Assembly: GCA_021323555.1 (NCBI GenBank)
Contig: JAJONP010000091.1
Location: 1-7,966 of the forward strand
DNA from: Gammaproteobacteria bacterium
GTDB lineage: Bacteria; Pseudomonadota; Gammaproteobacteria; DSM-16500
Reading direction: 5' to 3'
DNA: 7,966 nucleotides
How positions within the stretch are numbered: position 1 is the stretch's first letter; the number at the start of each line of letters is the position of its first letter. Under the pieces are notes generated by a model. It was given only the letters and a program-made list of their open reading frames with translations, made no database searches and was not told the origin of the DNA. Position numbers and translations under genes: made by a program. Shown here piece after piece: positions 4,748 to 7,966 of the stretch.

Positions 4748-5107
4748 ATGATGTTAATAGGGACTGTCATCAAATTAAGACGGCAGAAGGAAAGGCTGTT
4801 TGCCCGATGGCCATCGATACGCAGGGCTTTATTTATTGGCTTTGTCCAAGTGGGATTTGTCTTGTTGCCAAAAATTGCTTGTGCTGCCACGAGTACAGAT
4901 AATATCTTTGAATTTGCGCATGATTTATTTAGTTCAAGTCTTGCCAAAGCAGTGTGTTTAATCCTTTTTTTGGGTGGGATGTTATTAGCTTTAACGGGCC
5001 ATAAATTGATTGGCGTAGTCGGTGCTTGTTTAGGCATGTCTGCATTATTGCACTTTATGCCAGATATTGTTGATCTCTTCTTTGCCGGTAACACGGATTA
5101 CTCGTAA
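4748..5107 (+). CDS. traA: F-type conjugative propilin TraA
   Basis: This 119-aa protein is the likely pilin subunit of an F-type type IV secretion pilus. It has the propilin layout: an unusually long basic leader (1-46, with RRQKERLFARW and a hydrophobic stretch about 28-43), then a signal-peptidase-like site ACA-ATS around residue 46. A mature segment of about 73 residues follows, with two hydrophobic helices (about 66-83 and 86-104) and a small polar tail. F TraA is 121 aa with a 51-aa leader and a 70-aa mature pilin, which fits closely. The sequence itself is poorly conserved, so the call rests on architecture and on its place directly before traL. Its stop overlaps the traL ATG by one base (TAATG), showing translational coupling. 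ATG codons at 4748 and 4751 are both possible starts. Confidence 0.78.
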   Translation: MMLIGTVIKLRRQKERLFARWPSIRRALFIGFVQVGFVLLPKIACAATSTDNIFEFAHDLFSSSLAKAVCLILFLGGMLLALTGHKLIGVVGACLGMSALLHFMPDIVDLFFAGNTDYS

Positions 5108-5406
5108 TGTCAGAGTCAGTTATTCACTATGTGATCCCCAAAGGTATTGATACCCCGTTAGAATTTATCCTCTGGAATGCAAGACATTGTACCGTAGCCA
5201 CTGTCTTTGTGAGTTTCATGATGTATTTAGATCAATTAACACTGGGGCTTATTTTCGGGTTTTTAATCTTATATCTCCTTAATCGATTTGAGCGGCAAGC
5301 TGCCAGAGGCGCTGCCATGCACGCTTTGTGGTCTTTGGGGTTACCCGTGGGATTAAAAGGGCTTAAAAGTTTTCCATCCCCTTTAATCAAACAATTCACG
5401 CAATAA
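5107..5406 (+). CDS. traL: T4SS pilus assembly protein TraL
   Basis: This 99-aa inner-membrane protein is of the TraL family, related to VirB3, and is needed for pilus assembly. F TraL is 91 aa. The N-terminus YVIPKGIDTPLEFILW matches the family's Y-x-IP-x-x-(L/I)D-x-P-x-x-x-L-x-W motif. A long hydrophobic region (about 29-58) forms one or two membrane helices, and the C-terminus HALWSLGLP...LKSFPSPLIKQF matches the conserved H-x-L-W...P...FP-x-x-x-x-x-F end. The ATG overlaps the traA stop. It is separated from traE by 27 bp. Confidence 0.9.
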   Translation: MSESVIHYVIPKGIDTPLEFILWNARHCTVATVFVSFMMYLDQLTLGLIFGFLILYLLNRFERQAARGAAMHALWSLGLPVGLKGLKSFPSPLIKQFTQ

Positions 5407-5433
5407 AAAAATCTTTTTGTCAGGGAAGCACTC

Positions 5434-6009
5434 ATGTCAAACCGGCATCAGTTTCATTTTATTGATTTTGTCGAAAATCAACGGCAAATTGTCAAAATCT
5501 TAAGTCGATGGAACAAACTGTTAGTTATCCTCTTAAGTTCCAGTTTTATCCTGATAGCTTACGTGATGACACACCACGAGAGTTTTTTGATCCCCTTTGA
5601 GTTGGAAGGTAAAGCAAGTATTTCTGCACGACATGCTTCAGATAATTATCTTTCTACCATCGCTTTAAGCGATGTGACGACTTATTTTAATTTTACCCCT
5701 GAGACGATTGAAGACCAATCAGGCAGGTTTTTAAAACGGCTAGATCCGACATTGTTTGGTTCGGTACAAGTCCAACTGGCTGACAGGCAAAAGGGAATAA
5801 AACAAGATGGCTTAAGTGAAGCTTTTTTTCCGGGCAAGATTGAAGTCTTAAGCAAAGACAATACCGTTAAGATGGAAGGAAAGCTCTGGCAAGGTATTGC
5901 AGATAAATCGATAGGTAATCAAACGCAAAGTGTTTCCATCACAGTAGGATATCGGTTTGTGAATGGGTTAGCGTACATCAATAGGTGGCATTATGAAATT
6001 AAAAAGTAA
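5434..6009 (+). CDS. traE: T4SS protein TraE (VirB8-like)
   Basis: This 191-aa bitopic inner-membrane protein of the F-type secretion channel is close to the 188 aa of F TraE. A short cytoplasmic N-terminus is followed by a membrane helix at about 28-45 (KLLVILLSSSFILIAYVM) and a periplasmic VirB8-like domain. That domain includes YLSTIALSDVTTYFNFTPETIE, a typical TraE stretch, and ends YRFVNGLAYINRWHYE. AGGGA (5422-5426) lies 7 nt before the start. Its 3' end overlaps traK by 17 bp. Confidence 0.92.
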   Translation: MSNRHQFHFIDFVENQRQIVKILSRWNKLLVILLSSSFILIAYVMTHHESFLIPFELEGKASISARHASDNYLSTIALSDVTTYFNFTPETIEDQSGRFLKRLDPTLFGSVQVQLADRQKGIKQDGLSEAFFPGKIEVLSKDNTVKMEGKLWQGIADKSIGNQTQSVSITVGYRFVNGLAYINRWHYEIKK

Positions 6010-7219
6010 TAAAAAAGAGAGTTTTCTCTTGCCTTCTCTGCTAGTAGGGCTGCTTATAGGAGGTAGTCACATACCTGCTGGGTGGGCACAATCTACTACT
6101 GCCGAAGCCAACGGTTTTCCTATGCCGATTGAGGCATCTTCTGCAAAACCTGATAAAGAGCTGTTGGAAGAGGAAGAGAACCCTTCAGAAATGAGCGAGA
6201 GTACACCGAATAGCATAAATGATGAGAGCCTCGCGCGGCTTGAGCCTCTTTCAACTGTTATATCCCCGGAACCGGAAGAAACAGTACCGTTTTCATCGAA
6301 TGATAATAATGAAGCGGCTTCACCTGTTACTAGAGCAGATTTACTGAGTGGCGACACAGTGCCTTATGAACCTGCTGAAGCGCAAGGTGCTGACGAAACT
6401 GAATTTAATGAAGCTTATTTTCATGAAGCTTTAGCGAGAGAGAGCCAACAAGTGCAGCTGCCTCCCTCGCATGAAAAATTAACGGTGAATGATACCTATA
6501 GTGATGAAAAAACCAATTGGCTATCGCGCAGTGAATTAAATACCCTGGTGTTTTCAGTCCCTATTGCGCACGTTTTCCAGCCGCATTTACAACAAGCCGT
6601 ATTTAGCATGGCAGGAGATAACAATCAATCGCTTGCCGTAGAATTTGCTGACCCCACCGCTTTGCAAGCTCAATTCGTCGTGTCGTTAAAGAATGGTAAG
6701 GTTTTGTCACTGCATTTTTCTTTAGATGACGTTACGGGGCGTATTTTGACTATTCCGTCTGAATTGTCGGGCACCTCAAGTTTATCCAATGAAGATAATC
6801 CTTTTGCCTCTAACTTGACAGATAACGATTATCAGGAACGATTACTCAATTTCATCAAACCCGTGGTATTGAAAGGTGAGCCTTCATCTGAATGGGCATT
6901 GGTACAGCAATATACCCTCGATGTAAGTCCCAACTCTGATTTTAGTGCAACGGATTTCAAAGAATGGCAGCGAGATGAGTTACGATTACAACGCTGGCAA
7001 CTGTGTGCCAAGGAAAAGCCCGTGACGGTAGTAGCCAGCCAATTTGCAGAAAGCTCCAATATTCTGGCAGTCACGTTAAGCCAAGAATCGTTAGAACCCA
7101 ACGATTGTACTCCTTTAATCATCCTGCGCCAGTCTACAATCGATGAGACCACTGAGTCAGCGGAAGCTGATTTTAAAATGGAAGTTCCCTATAAAATGAG
7201 TGAAAAGGACCTTAAATGA
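5993..7219 (+). CDS. traK: T4SS outer-membrane complex protein TraK (VirB9-like), with enlarged N-terminal linker
   Basis: This secreted protein of 408 aa is in the traK position, between traE and traB. TraK forms part of the periplasmic/outer-membrane ring with TraV and TraB. A signal peptide (1-32, hydrophobic 11-24, cleavage after GWA) leads into a long low-complexity acidic region (about 35-175), rich in Glu, Ser, Pro, Asp and Asn. The secretin-like TraK domain follows from about 183 (TLVFSVPIAHVF...FADPTALQAQFVVSLKNGKVLSLHF) to the C-terminal domain with Cys338 and Cys372, which could form a disulfide. F TraK is about 242 aa, so the extra length is almost entirely the acidic linker. The start has AGGTGG at 5983-5988. 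The gene overlaps traE by 17 bp and traB by 4 bp (ATGA). Identity rests on order plus domain shape; sequence similarity is modest. Confidence 0.82.
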   Translation: MKLKSNKKESFLLPSLLVGLLIGGSHIPAGWAQSTTAEANGFPMPIEASSAKPDKELLEEEENPSEMSESTPNSINDESLARLEPLSTVISPEPEETVPFSSNDNNEAASPVTRADLLSGDTVPYEPAEAQGADETEFNEAYFHEALARESQQVQLPPSHEKLTVNDTYSDEKTNWLSRSELNTLVFSVPIAHVFQPHLQQAVFSMAGDNNQSLAVEFADPTALQAQFVVSLKNGKVLSLHFSLDDVTGRILTIPSELSGTSSLSNEDNPFASNLTDNDYQERLLNFIKPVVLKGEPSSEWALVQQYTLDVSPNSDFSATDFKEWQRDELRLQRWQLCAKEKPVTVVASQFAESSNILAVTLSQESLEPNDCTPLIILRQSTIDETTESAEADFKMEVPYKMSEKDLK

Positions 7220-7966
7220 GTTATCCGAAACGAGATGAGAATAAACCGAATCGAGACAACGCTCTCTTTTTGACGAATGTTTTGAGGGTGTTCACGACTC
7301 GCTGGAAGACGTATCAGAAAAGTCTTCAAGAATCATTATCTGATTTAAGTAGTTCTATGCGGGGGCGGCAATGGCTTCATCGTAGGGTGTTAATCATTAT
7401 AGGGGTTGTCATTTTAGTGATGATTGCCTGCTTTATTTTTGTATTTGATAAAAAGCCTCCAGTCCGCCACGCCTCTTCCTCTTCAGAGCCTATTTTAATT
7501 AAAACTGACCATGACAGTTTACATACCTGGCAGGTGGAATCATCAGAAACTTTTAATGCCCTTTCAGAAGCACAAAAGAAACAAGAGAAAGTCATTAATA
7601 GCTTAAATGAAGGGCTTAATAGTGAGAAAACTTCTATCGATACATTGAGCAGTCAACTGAAAGATATGCAGTTAATGCTTGAAAAGGTAAGTCGGCAACG
7701 AGAGAACGTCGTCTCTACAGCAGGCATTGCACCACAACGCGCACCTGCTTTTATGAACGGGGGTGAGGGGGCTTACTCTCAAAATGGATCGAATCTCCAA
7801 AGCACAGCCACTTTTCCCGCTATGATGCCTCGTTTTGACAAATTGCATGAATACACGCCCCCTGTTGAGCAGTCAATCAAAGAAACTAAAACAGGCAATC
7901 CTTCCGTTTACAGCCGTAATCGCAAGACTGGATGGTTTCCGACGGGAGGTTTTATGCAATCAACTT
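7216..7966 (+). CDS. traB: T4SS channel protein TraB (VirB10-like), 3' part missing
   Basis: The first 250 codons of TraB, running off the right edge. TraB spans both membranes and links the inner-membrane energy complex to the outer-membrane ring. It has a cytoplasmic N-terminus (1-56) and a single membrane helix (about 57-77, VLIIIGVVILVMIACFIFVF). A coiled-coil-like segment (about 113-160, Glu/Lys/Leu/Ser-rich) and a Pro/Gly/Gln-rich linker follow. The final residues in the window, PTGGFMQST (242-250), match the start of the conserved TraB/VirB10 beta-barrel domain, where F TraB reads P-x-G-S-F. The start overlaps the traK stop as ATGA. F TraB is about 475 aa, so about half should lie beyond the window. 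Confidence 0.92.
   Translation, partial: MSYPKRDENKPNRDNALFLTNVLRVFTTRWKTYQKSLQESLSDLSSSMRGRQWLHRRVLIIIGVVILVMIACFIFVFDKKPPVRHASSSSEPILIKTDHDSLHTWQVESSETFNALSEAQKKQEKVINSLNEGLNSEKTSIDTLSSQLKDMQLMLEKVSRQRENVVSTAGIAPQRAPAFMNGGEGAYSQNGSNLQSTATFPAMMPRFDKLHEYTPPVEQSIKETKTGNPSVYSRNRKTGWFPTGGFMQST

Noticed and set aside
4714..5094. Reverse-strand open frame of 126 codons opposite traA
   Set aside because: It is antisense to the propilin gene, which has a strong ribosome-binding site and overlaps traL in a coupled way.
6067..6357. Reverse-strand frames opposite traK and traB (also 6832-7152 and 7377-7595)
   Set aside because: Ser/Arg-rich mirror frames of the coding strand without start signals or family features.
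1..7966. tRNA genes, CRISPR arrays, insertion sequences, attachment-site repeats
   Set aside because: I looked for these and saw no supporting structure; the attachment site is probably to the left of the window.

Overview
This AT-rich window looks like the integration and regulatory end of an integrative conjugative element (ICE) from a gammaproteobacterium. The best fit is the Legionellales (Legionella or a relative). The combination points there: a tyrosine integrase, a small phage-like regulatory cluster, a CsrA paralogue and the start of an F-type conjugation operon are the hallmarks of Legionella ICEs with the lvr/csrT type of locus. This assignment rests on gene content and recalled family knowledge, not on a database search.

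Layout. Positions 1-750 (minus) hold the N-terminal 250 codons of a tyrosine recombinase, running off the left edge. Positions 912-1274 (minus) encode a small winged-helix DNA-binding protein of the excisionase/AlpA type. A 450-bp divergent control region (1275-1723) carries two GTGC-N6-GCAC palindromes. On the plus strand follow an HTH protein with an unrecognised C-terminus (1724-2770), a DUF6475-like protein (2793-3428) and a small protein resembling the phage 21 Q antiterminator (3421-3837). A 638-bp gene-free leader (3838-4475) holds an intrinsic terminator, two diverged copies of a promoter element, and a second intrinsic terminator just downstream of the stronger copy. Then come a csrA-like gene (4476-4685) and tightly packed traA, traL, traE, traK and traB (4748 to the right edge), in the gene order of the F plasmid.

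How it may work together. The most interesting reading is that transfer is controlled like a lambdoid phage late operon. A Q-like antiterminator sits directly upstream of a strong promoter (TTGACA-N18-TATAAT) that is blocked by an intrinsic terminator about 50 nt into the transcript. Read-through would express csrA and the whole tra operon. CsrA could then act post-transcriptionally; the traA ribosome-binding site contains two overlapping GGA motifs. The divergent palindromes are candidate operators for the switch between integrase/excisionase and the regulatory operon. The promoter, terminators and gene order are seen directly. The Q assignment is family resemblance, and the circuit is inference.
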